Notes under the pieces: generated by a model
What the model was told of the DNA's origin: nothing
Seen by the model: the letters and a program-made list of their open reading frames with translations, nothing else
Databases searched by the model: none
Assembly: GCA_041685935.1 (NCBI GenBank)
Contig: JAWLES010000092.1
Coordinates: 1-9,802, forward strand
From: JAIPEK01 sp041685935
GTDB taxonomy: Bacteria; Desulfobacterota; Desulfobacteria; Desulfobacterales; Desulfobacteraceae
Length of the DNA stretch: 9,802 nt
Direction of reading: 5' to 3'
Translations under genes and position numbers: made by a program
In this document: positions 1 through 5,867 of the stretch, in pieces
How positions within the stretch are numbered: position 1 is the first letter of the stretch
Layout: every line of letters begins with the position of its first letter

Positions 1-1
1 A

Positions 2-109
2 ACCCTTGCCGAATTCCAGGGAGATCCCGTGCCCGAGCCGGACGCATACCTGGAAAAACCGGTGGAGCCTGAAGAACTTGCAGACACAATAAACAGGAAC
101 CTGAAATGA
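2..109 (+). CDS. Response regulator receiver domain, C-terminal end (partial)
   Basis: The last 35 residues of a protein that begins upstream of the window. The end reads AYLEKPVEPEELADTINRNL, which matches the final beta-strand and helix of a CheY-like receiver: the Lys of EKP is the conserved lysine that contacts the phosphorylated Asp, followed by the usual Pro and the acidic alpha5 helix. The protein stops directly after this helix (TGA at 107-109), so there is no output domain after the receiver; whatever precedes it lies outside the window. The next gene starts 40 bp downstream and is probably co-transcribed. Family assignment rests on one short motif. Confidence 0.7.
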   Translation, partial: TLAEFQGDPVPEPDAYLEKPVEPEELADTINRNLK

Positions 110-149
110 GCCTTTGTCAATAGCAACGCGTAAAAGGGAATGAATAGCA

Positions 150-1028
150 ATGGAAATAAAAAAACTTCTCTTTGTAACCAAATTTGAAGAATTGTGTTTT
201 GATGTACTGAATTCCCTGCTGACACTCCGGAACGCAGCACTGGAACACGTGGTGTTTCTAAATGTCATCGAGCGGGATCAAATCGCCATGAAAAGGGGAA
301 GCGGATACCTGAAAGAGGAAGAGGTCCGCCTGAAAGAGACGGCCAATATCCGGTTCATAGACTGGGCGGAAAACCTGTTTGAAATGGGACTTGAGGTCGG
401 CGCCCACATTGACGTGGGTACCCTCGTCCCCAGGATTATCAAAACCATTGAAGAGGAACACCCGGACCTGATCGTGATAGGACGATCACACAAAGGCCCG
501 CTGGAGCAGCTTTACTCGCGCTCGGATGTGGCGGAACTTATCCGCAGGGCATCTGTTCCGGTACTTGTGTTCAAGCATACGGCTGATGATGACATTGTCC
601 CTGAAAAGCCTTTCCAAAGACCTCTTCTGGCGACCAACTGGTCAGGGCCGAGTCAAAGGGCCACTGAACTGATGAAAGGGCTGAAAAATATTATCGGTGA
701 ACTCCATCTTATCCACGTCACCAACTCCGGTGACCTGAAAGGATCCTCCTCTCACGATGTACAGATCGTCAGAAAGAGAGAGAGAAAAAAACTCGACTCT
801 TTGTGCGAAGAATTTGAATCTTGCGGCATCAAAGCCCGTCCCCATGTATACATCGGAGACCCTGTAAGGGAAATCCGGAAAGCCGCCCGGGAATACCAGG
901 CGTCCATGATCGTTATCGGCTCTTCTGAGAAATCCGCCATCCTTGAAAGATGGACCGGCAGCATAACAAAAACCATTGCAGACCATTCCTCCTTTCCCTG
1001 TCTTCTGGTTCCCCCTGAAAAAAAATAA
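150..1028 (+). CDS. Tandem universal stress protein (UspA family, two domains)
   Basis: A 292-residue cytoplasmic protein made of two Usp domains, about residues 1-143 and 155-289, the usual size for a tandem Usp. Each domain ends in the typical pattern of a hydrophobic strand, a glycine turn, and a helix followed by PVLVF (137-141) or PCLLVP (283-288). UspA proteins bind ATP or act as stress-linked regulators; the nucleotide motif is G-2x-G-9x-G-(S/T). Here it is degraded in both halves. Domain 1 keeps Gly111 but has His114 and Arg124 in place of the second and third glycines. Domain 2 keeps Gly257 and Gly270-Ser271 but has Glu260 for the second glycine. ATP binding is therefore doubtful, especially in domain 1. 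The ATG at 150 follows a purine-rich AAAGGGA (134-140). It lies between two receiver-domain genes and ahead of the antiporter operon, a setting that fits stress or ion-homeostasis signalling (inference). Confidence 0.88.
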   Translation: MEIKKLLFVTKFEELCFDVLNSLLTLRNAALEHVVFLNVIERDQIAMKRGSGYLKEEEVRLKETANIRFIDWAENLFEMGLEVGAHIDVGTLVPRIIKTIEEEHPDLIVIGRSHKGPLEQLYSRSDVAELIRRASVPVLVFKHTADDDIVPEKPFQRPLLATNWSGPSQRATELMKGLKNIIGELHLIHVTNSGDLKGSSSHDVQIVRKRERKKLDSLCEEFESCGIKARPHVYIGDPVREIRKAAREYQASMIVIGSSEKSAILERWTGSITKTIADHSSFPCLLVPPEKK

Positions 1029-1066
1029 CCGGAAACAAATCCGCCTTTAAATTCATCCTGTTTTTG

Positions 1067-1095
1067 TTGACTTTGCCGCGTAGTTCTGATACACA
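1067..1095 (+). promoter_or_regulatory. Candidate sigma70-type promoter for the response regulator-mrp operon
   Basis: TTGACT at 1067-1072 is a good -35 match. A weak -10 candidate, TACACA at 1090-1095, lies at the ideal 17-bp spacing. This is the only substantial gap (117 bp) before the antiporter operon, so a promoter is expected here. The poor -10 suggests either a regulated promoter or a chance match. Confidence 0.3.
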
Positions 1096-1099
1096 ACTT

Positions 1100-1113
1100 G
1101 GAATTAAAATTCC
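1100..1113 (+). promoter_or_regulatory. Perfect 6-bp inverted repeat, possible operator
   Basis: GGAATT-AA-AATTCC is a perfect 6+6 inverted repeat with a 2-bp centre, placed about 5 bp downstream of the candidate -10 element, where a transcription start would fall. Compact palindromes there are typical of repressor operators. It is AT-rich and short, so chance cannot be excluded, and no regulator is assigned. Confidence 0.3.
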
Positions 1114-1145
1114 GATTTTGACCATGATTAATGCAAAGGCGTGCT

Positions 1146-1622
1146 ATGAAACTCCTTTTTATTGACGACGAACAGACCTTTCTTAAATACATTTCCAAAA
1201 GGCTTGCCCTTGACGGATTCACCGTCAAAACCACATTTTCCGGAGAAGAAGGGGTGGAAGCCGCAGCAAAGGAGGATTTCGACGTGGCGGTCGTGGATCT
1301 GAAAATGCCAGGAATCGACGGAATCGAAGTACAAAAAAGGCTCAAGGAACTTCAGCCCCTCCTTCCCTGTATTGTCCTGACCGGTTACGGAAGCGTGGAA
1401 AACGCCCTTGAAAGCGGCAAATACAATGCATTCAAATTCCTGTCAAAACCGATTGATATGGACACGCTCGTGGAAACCATAAAAGCGGCATTCGAACATC
1501 GCAAGGAACAGGAAAAACTTGCAGCCTATCCTTCAAGCAGCGCCGATTCCGGCGCGAAATCGGAAGGCGCTGTAAAAAAGGCGTTCAAGAAATTCCGCAA
1601 GCTCTACGGGGTTGACAAATAA
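1146..1622 (+). CDS. Single-domain response regulator with basic C-terminal tail
   Basis: A CheY-like receiver of about 120 residues followed by a roughly 40-residue tail. Visible catalytic residues are the acidic pair Asp7-Asp8, the phospho-acceptor Asp51 (in VVDLKMPGIDG), Thr79 (LTGYGS) and Lys101 (SKP). There is no DNA-binding or enzymatic output domain. The tail (about 124-158) has a Ser/Ala-rich linker (PSSSADSGAKS), then a very basic segment (AVKKAFKKFRKLYG) that could be an amphipathic helix. I chose ATG 1146 rather than the in-frame ATG at 1131 because AAAGG (1135-1139) lies 6 nt before 1146, while 1131 has no ribosome-binding site. The next gene (mnhE) starts 15 bp after the stop, so this gene is probably first in the antiporter operon. 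Its kinase is not in the window. Confidence 0.88.
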   Translation: MKLLFIDDEQTFLKYISKRLALDGFTVKTTFSGEEGVEAAAKEDFDVAVVDLKMPGIDGIEVQKRLKELQPLLPCIVLTGYGSVENALESGKYNAFKFLSKPIDMDTLVETIKAAFEHRKEQEKLAAYPSSSADSGAKSEGAVKKAFKKFRKLYGVDK

Positions 1623-1637
1623 CATCAGGGGGATGCC

Positions 1638-2189
1638 TTGACCGGTTCAGATACGACAACTTCTCTAAAACGGAAAAAGCCGGGTTCCGGTATTTTGAAA
1701 AGGACCCTTTCTTTCCTGCTCACCTTTTTCTTTATGTTCGGTTTATGGATTATCCTTTCAGGGAAATTCGAACCCTTGATGATCTTCTTCGGACTCCTGT
1801 CAAGCTTCCTTGTTTCCTGGTTCTTTTACGACCTGATTTTCCCGGATCTTGCATTCAGATACATATCCATTTTTTTCAGGTTCTTTACTTATGCGGCATG
1901 GCTAATCAAGGAGATAATTAAGGCCAACTTTCACATGATGTACCTTGTTTTCCACCCCAGAATGAAAGAGCTTATCGACCCGCAGATCATCGTCCTTGAA
2001 ACCACCCTGCAACAGGACATCGCCATAACCACCATGGCCAACTCCATAACCCTGACCCCGGGCACCATAACGGTAACTGCGGACAGCGACGGTATTTTCC
2101 GGGTCCATGCCATTGACAGGGCTTCAGCCGAGGCTTTGCCCGGTAAAATGTATGAAAAGGTGGCAGATCTGTTTGGAGAAGAAAGATGA
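1638..2189 (+). CDS. mnhE: Na+/H+ antiporter subunit E (MrpE/MnhE; MbhA-like)
   Basis: A 183-residue membrane subunit of the Mrp/Mnh complex. The N-terminus is hydrophilic and basic (about 1-22), followed by membrane segments near 24-41, 45-65 and 76-96. The cytoplasmic C-terminal domain carries the family signature ANSITLTPGT (134-143), then a TVTAD...RVHAID pattern. It is slightly longer than the usual ~160 residues because of the N-terminal extension. The start is TTG 1638, preceded by a strong AGGGGGA (1627-1633); the first in-frame ATG would remove the first membrane helix. It overlaps the next gene by 4 bp (ATGA), implying translational coupling. MrpE is an accessory subunit needed for full activity in studied Mrp systems and corresponds to MbhA of membrane-bound hydrogenase. 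Confidence 0.93.
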   Translation: MTGSDTTTSLKRKKPGSGILKRTLSFLLTFFFMFGLWIILSGKFEPLMIFFGLLSSFLVSWFFYDLIFPDLAFRYISIFFRFFTYAAWLIKEIIKANFHMMYLVFHPRMKELIDPQIIVLETTLQQDIAITTMANSITLTPGTITVTADSDGIFRVHAIDRASAEALPGKMYEKVADLFGEER

Positions 2190-2473
2190 CAGGATTTTTC
2201 CTCGGTGCCGGCCTTTACCTTTGTTTTTTGATGATTTTTTCCCTTTACAGGGCCATATTCGGACCCAAGGTCCTTGACCGGCTCATCGGCGTAAACGCCA
2301 TCGGCAGCAAGACCGTGGTTCTGCTCTTGATTATCGGCTTCATCTACGGGCGTGTGGATATGTTCATAGATATTGCGCTTGCCTATGCATTTCTCAATTT
2401 TATCGCCGTTCTGGCGGCATCCCGGTATTTCCACAAACGAAAGGGGCTTTATGAAGAATCAACTTTTGAATAA
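2186..2473 (+). CDS. mnhF: Na+/H+ antiporter subunit F (MrpF/MnhF; MbhB-like)
   Basis: A 95-residue protein with three membrane helices (about 4-22, 43-56, 61-79). Family hallmarks are GPKVLDRLIGVNAIGSK (26-42), with the conserved Gly-Pro and Asp-Arg, and the third helix with Asp62 in DIALAYAFLNFIAVLA. Length is normal for MrpF. ATG 2186 sits inside the stop of mnhE (ATGA), with GGAG at 2175-2178 seven nt upstream. It is a small integral subunit of the antiporter, equivalent to MbhB. Confidence 0.94.
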   Translation: MTGFFLGAGLYLCFLMIFSLYRAIFGPKVLDRLIGVNAIGSKTVVLLLIIGFIYGRVDMFIDIALAYAFLNFIAVLAASRYFHKRKGLYEESTFE

Positions 2474-2482
2474 ACCGGAAAA

Positions 2483-2824
2483 ATGTATGGTACTGATATG
2501 AATTTGCTGGTTATTATCCTACTCGTGGCGGGATTATTTTTTTTCACCGGCGGCGCCGTTGGCATCATCCGGATGCCGGATTTTTACACCAGGCTGCACC
2601 CGGCAGGCAAACTCGACACCCTTGGAATCATGTCCATGGTACTGGGGCTCGCCCTTTACAATCTCGCGCATTTTTCAACCGGCGCATTGCTTCTCAGCAT
2701 TAAAATGATCCTGATCATCTTTTTTGTGTTCCTGTCCAGCCCCACCGCAACACACTCCATTGTCGACGCCGGTATACGAGCCGGCCTGAGACACTGGTCA
2801 AAAGATCAACGGAGGATAAAATAA
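2483..2824 (+). CDS. mnhG: Na+/H+ antiporter subunit G (MrpG/MnhG; MbhC-like)
   Basis: A 113-residue, three-helix membrane subunit. The signature run at 27-48 includes RMPDFYTRLHPAGKLDTLG, the classic RxPDxYxRLHaxxKxdTLG pattern of MrpG, and the end carries SPTATHSIVDAG (86-97), also typical. The start is uncertain: ATG 2483 follows GGAAAA with almost no spacing, and ATG 2498 (Met6) is equally possible; the first helix is kept in both cases. It follows mnhF after 9 bp and abuts the next gene, whose GGAGG ribosome-binding site lies inside its 3' end. Confidence 0.93.
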   Translation: MYGTDMNLLVIILLVAGLFFFTGGAVGIIRMPDFYTRLHPAGKLDTLGIMSMVLGLALYNLAHFSTGALLLSIKMILIIFFVFLSSPTATHSIVDAGIRAGLRHWSKDQRRIK

Positions 2825-3070
2825 ATGCACTGGCAGATTGATCTGATCATCCTGACCTTTATCATCTTCTGTGCAGTCGGAGCTATCACCGTACGGGACC
2901 TTTTGAGCACTGCGATCCTTTTCGGGGCCTACAGTTTTATGATGTGCCTTTTGTGGGCGGTCATGGGAGCGGTTGACGTAGCCTTCACAGAAGCTTCCGT
3001 GGGTGCCGGAGTAAGTACGGTGTTTTTTGTGGCAGCTGTATTCAGAACCAGCAGGAGGACTAAAGATTGA
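2825..3070 (+). CDS. MbhD-like / MrpA C-terminal-type small membrane subunit (DUF4040-like)
   Basis: An 81-residue, three-helix protein. The segment VRDLLSTAILFGAYS (23-37) followed by DVAFTEASVGAGVSTVFFVAA (51-71) is the hallmark of the MbhD/MrpA C-terminal domain, including acidic Glu56 in the FTEA motif. In Bacillus-type Mrp this domain is fused to the end of MrpA; in archaeal membrane-bound hydrogenase it is the free protein MbhD, as here. ATG 2825 has GGAGG (2811-2815) at 9-nt spacing. The gene starts on the base after the mnhG stop and overlaps the next gene by 4 bp. It probably links antiporter modules within the membrane. General tools may call it 'MnhB-related' or 'DUF4040'. Confidence 0.85.
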   Translation: MHWQIDLIILTFIIFCAVGAITVRDLLSTAILFGAYSFMMCLLWAVMGAVDVAFTEASVGAGVSTVFFVAAVFRTSRRTKD

Positions 3071-3891
3071 AGTTTGTCGCTTTTCTCATCGTATCGCTGT
3101 GCGGCGGGCTTCTGTTGTATGCAACAGCGGATCTTCCCGCCTGGGGAGATCCGAACTCACCCGCCAGCTCCCACCTTTCTCCTCATTACATTGAAAAGGC
3201 ACTGGAAGAAACCGATGTTCCGAACCTGGTGACCGCGGTACTCGCCGATTACAGAGGGTACGACACCATGTTCGAGACTGCAGTGGTATTCTGCGCAGGT
3301 CTTGCCTGTCTGCTTCTTTTGAGGGATTACAGCCGGAGAGAGGGAAGTTTCTACAGACACATCCCCACTGGCGTGGTTATCCATTTCAAGAACAACGCAA
3401 AGAGCATGCCGGCAAGCCGGGAGTTTGAGCACATGGACAAGGAATGGGTCCCTTACGACCTTATAATGAAAACGGTGTGCAGAATCCTGATTCCGTTTAT
3501 TCAGCTCTACGCCCTTTATGTTGTCGCACACGGGGATTTCAGTCCCGGAGGCGGATTCCAGGGAGGTGTTATATTCGGGTCAAGCCTGATCCTGCTGGCC
3601 ATTTCGTACAACCTGAGAACGGTTGTGCAGCGGATCAGGGAAAGAGCCCTTGGTTTTCTATGTGCGCTCGGCATCCTGATCTACACCGGTATCGGTGTTT
3701 TGTGCATGATCGCCGGCGGTAACTTTCTCGACTACGGCAAACTTGCCGAAATTTTCCCGGTCGACCCCGGACATGTGAGGGCGCTCGGGATGGTAGGGGT
3801 GGAAATAGGAGTCGGTATCACGGTTATGGCGGTCATGGTGGTCATATACGTGAATATAGCATCTGAAGGACGCCATGATGAAGGATTATAA
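3067..3891 (+). CDS. mnhB: MbhE-MrpB fusion: Na+/H+ antiporter subunit B with N-terminal MbhE-like domain
   Basis: A 274-residue membrane protein in two parts. Residues 1 to about 95 resemble MbhE / the extreme C-terminus of MrpA: a helix, an outward loop (AWGDPNSPASSH, 25-36), the motif ADYRGYDTMFETAVVF (60-75) and a second helix. Residues about 128-268 are a standard MrpB domain with AHGDFSPGGGFQGGVIFGSSL (154-174) and a final helix with Glu246. A connecting region with charged stretches (86-127) joins the two. Ordinary MrpB is about 140 residues, so the extra length is the fused MbhE part. TTG 3067 is favoured as start because AGGAGG (3053-3058) lies 8 nt upstream; it overlaps the previous stop (TTGA). 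The equivalents are MbhE plus MbhF of hydrogenase operons. Confidence 0.9.
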   Translation: MKFVAFLIVSLCGGLLLYATADLPAWGDPNSPASSHLSPHYIEKALEETDVPNLVTAVLADYRGYDTMFETAVVFCAGLACLLLLRDYSRREGSFYRHIPTGVVIHFKNNAKSMPASREFEHMDKEWVPYDLIMKTVCRILIPFIQLYALYVVAHGDFSPGGGFQGGVIFGSSLILLAISYNLRTVVQRIRERALGFLCALGILIYTGIGVLCMIAGGNFLDYGKLAEIFPVDPGHVRALGMVGVEIGVGITVMAVMVVIYVNIASEGRHDEGL

Positions 3892-3899
3892 GGAGCCTT

Positions 3900-4313
3900 A
3901 TGTCTGATATCATTCCCCTGATCGTGGCCAAATACAACTACTGGCTTTACATCATCCTCATGATGATCGGGCTGTACGCCATGATCGCCAAAAACAACCT
4001 GGTGAAAAAACTGGTCGGCATGAATATATTTCAAACCGCCATCATTCTATTTTACGTATCCATAGGATATAAAACAGACGCCACGATTCCGATAATCAAA
4101 AACGCTCATGGCGGAGGACACGGCCATGCAGCGCAAACTATCCATGCGGCCGATTACATCAACCCGCTGCCCCATGTACTGATGCTTACCGCTATAGTGG
4201 TTTCCGTTGCCACCCTCGGTGTCGCCCTTGCTCTTGCGGTTAAAGTTTACCAGAGGTACCAGACCCTGGAGGAAGATGAAATCAGAATGCGTTTGACGGA
4301 AAATAAATCATGA
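3900..4313 (+). CDS. mnhC: Na+/H+ antiporter subunit C (MrpC/MnhC, NuoK-like; MbhG-like)
   Basis: A 137-residue, three-helix subunit homologous to complex I NuoK. Typical elements are KNNLVKKLVGMNIFQTAIILF (31-51) and NPLPHVLMLTAIVVSVATLG (88-107). The loop between helices 2 and 3 is histidine-rich: His70, His74, His76 and His82, then His92 at the start of helix 3. The strong ribosome-binding site AAGGAG (3890-3895) sits just before the ATG. The last four bases overlap the next gene (ATGA). MrpC joins the antiporter modules in the membrane. Confidence 0.94.
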   Translation: MSDIIPLIVAKYNYWLYIILMMIGLYAMIAKNNLVKKLVGMNIFQTAIILFYVSIGYKTDATIPIIKNAHGGGHGHAAQTIHAADYINPLPHVLMLTAIVVSVATLGVALALAVKVYQRYQTLEEDEIRMRLTENKS

Positions 4314-5797
4314 CAGGCACAGTTTATCCGGCTTTACTGATTATCGGCCCCCTTCTGGCTGCTATTTTATGCAGCGGATTCTCCTGGGTGGAAAAGAGAG
4401 CCTGCTATCCTGTTGCGGCAGCAGGTCTTCTGCTGGCTGCCTATTCCGCGTTCAGGGTTTTGATGGAAGTTCTCGCCTCCGGAACCATCCAGTACCGGAT
4501 GGCCGGATGGCCCCCGCCAATCGGAATCGAACTCAGGATAGACCTTATGAACGCACTGGTTCTTATGGTAGTGGCATGCATCGCTCTTGTGAACCTTTTT
4601 GCCAGCCACAGGTTCGTTAGCCGGGACCTTGCCGACCGGGAAGGCACTTTCTACGCGGTATATCTCATGTTTGTCACGGGGATTCTCGGAGTTTCCGCCA
4701 CAGGCGACCTTTTCAACCTGTACGTACTCCTGGAAATCACCTCGCTTGCCAGCTACGCCCTCATCGCAATGGGAGACCCGGACCGGAGCCCGCTTGCCAG
4801 CCTGAACTATGTATTTATCGGGGTGATAGGAGCCAGCTTCTACCTTCTCGGGGTCGGGTACATCTATATAATGACCGGATCGCTGAACATGGTGGATGTG
4901 GCCTCCCTTCTTCCTGCAATTCATGATTCAAGCGCGATCCTGATCGCATTTATTTTCTGCATGATCGGGGTATGGATCAAGATGGCCCTTTTCCCGCTTC
5001 ATGTATGGCTGCCCAACGCATATACATATGCCCCCCTTCCGGTGAGCCGGGTGATAGCACCGCTGATGACCAAAGTCATGGTCTATGTCATGATCAGGCT
5101 TATGCTCACCGTGTTCGGCCTCGACTATATCTTTGAAAAGCTGGATATTGCACAGGCTGTGGTCTGGCTTGCCACAGCCGCCATACTTGCAGGCGGTGTC
5201 ATGGCGCTTGCCCAGAAGGATATCAAAAAGATGGCAACATATATCATAGTATCCGAAATCGGGTATATGGTCGGCGGAGCATGGCTCGGCAACAAAACGG
5301 GAATGACCGGCTCCATACTCCATATTTTGAACGATGCAGTCATGACCTTTGCACTGTTCCTGGCTGCGGGAAACATTGCGTTCAGACTCAAAAACGTTCA
5401 TTTCTCAAGCCTGGAAGGTATTTTTACCAAAATGCCCTGGACCATGACCGGGTTCGTTCTTGCCGGATTCAGTATTATCGGAGTCCCCCCCACATGCGGA
5501 TTTTTCAGCAAATGGTATCTTGTGATCGGCGGAATCGAAGCCGGAGCCTACCATTTTGTTGCCGCTTTGATCATCAGCAGCCTGATCTGTGCAGTTCTTT
5601 TTTTCAGAATATTTGAAATCGGTTTTTTCAGCGATGACAGCCACGGGCATGGCCACGGCCATTCAGCAGGTCCGGAAATGGCGGAGGCACCGATTTCCAT
5701 GCTGATTCCCCTGGGGATTACAAGCCTGTTTCTCATCGGGCTCGGGCTATACTCAGGTGTTATCGTTAACCGGATCATCCATCCTTTTCTCGGGTAG
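4310..5797 (+). CDS. mnhD: Na+/H+ antiporter subunit D, first copy (MrpD/MnhD, NuoM/N-like; MbhH-like)
   Basis: A 495-residue, about 14-helix proton-conducting transporter subunit. Key residues of the NuoL/M/N family are present: Glu142 in helix 5 (YVLLEITSLASYAL), Lys224 in helix 7 (WIKMALFPLHVWLP), Lys255 in helix 8 (LMTKVMVY), His338 and Lys401 in helix 12 (GFFSKWYLV). One position differs: the usual NHAxxKaxLF motif is NDAVMTFALF (341-350), so the channel lysine there is Thr346. A histidine string HGHGHGH (445-451) fills the loop before the last helices. Its position directly after MrpC fits true MrpD/MbhH. It overlaps mnhC by 4 bp without a clear ribosome-binding site, so translation is probably coupled. 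Confidence 0.94.
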   Translation: MTGTVYPALLIIGPLLAAILCSGFSWVEKRACYPVAAAGLLLAAYSAFRVLMEVLASGTIQYRMAGWPPPIGIELRIDLMNALVLMVVACIALVNLFASHRFVSRDLADREGTFYAVYLMFVTGILGVSATGDLFNLYVLLEITSLASYALIAMGDPDRSPLASLNYVFIGVIGASFYLLGVGYIYIMTGSLNMVDVASLLPAIHDSSAILIAFIFCMIGVWIKMALFPLHVWLPNAYTYAPLPVSRVIAPLMTKVMVYVMIRLMLTVFGLDYIFEKLDIAQAVVWLATAAILAGGVMALAQKDIKKMATYIIVSEIGYMVGGAWLGNKTGMTGSILHILNDAVMTFALFLAAGNIAFRLKNVHFSSLEGIFTKMPWTMTGFVLAGFSIIGVPPTCGFFSKWYLVIGGIEAGAYHFVAALIISSLICAVLFFRIFEIGFFSDDSHGHGHGHSAGPEMAEAPISMLIPLGITSLFLIGLGLYSGVIVNRIIHPFLG

Positions 5798-5804
5798 GGC
5801 GGAA

Positions 5805-5855
5805 ATGGAACGAAACGTGTTGAATTGTCCAATGTGCACACAAAAGGTTAAATAG
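5805..5855 (+). other. Possible 16-codon leader ORF with a CPMC motif
   Basis: ATG 5805 to TAG 5853-5855 would encode MERNVLNCPMCTQKVK, with a Cys-Pro-Met-Cys pair as in zinc- or thiol-binding turns. A purine run AGGGCGGA (5796-5803) precedes it closely. Its stop codon overlaps the AGAGGA ribosome-binding site (5854-5859) of the next antiporter gene, so its translation could influence that gene. It is too short to be sure that it is translated at all. Confidence 0.2.
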
Positions 5856-5867
5856 AGGATTTCGGTA

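Noticed and set aside
1030..1043. Possible hairpin CGGA-6 nt-TCCG after the universal stress gene, considered as terminator
   Set aside because: The stem is only four base pairs and is not followed by a T-run, so it is too weak to call a terminator.
1131..1145. Earlier in-frame ATG for the response regulator, adding five residues
   Set aside because: No ribosome-binding site precedes 1131, while AAAGG at 1135-1139 is well placed for ATG 1146, where the receiver fold begins directly (MKLLFIDDE).
1029..1145. Riboswitch, such as a sodium-responsive element, upstream of the antiporter operon
   Set aside because: No multi-helix pairing pattern or known conserved core could be made out by eye in this AT-rich stretch. 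A covariance-model search would settle it.
4367..4924. Long reverse-strand open frames across the antiporter genes, for example here, at 752-1345 and at 4928-5401
   Set aside because: They lie opposite strongly supported genes, have no recognisable domains or credible starts, and are His-, Arg- and Cys-rich in the manner of antisense translations.
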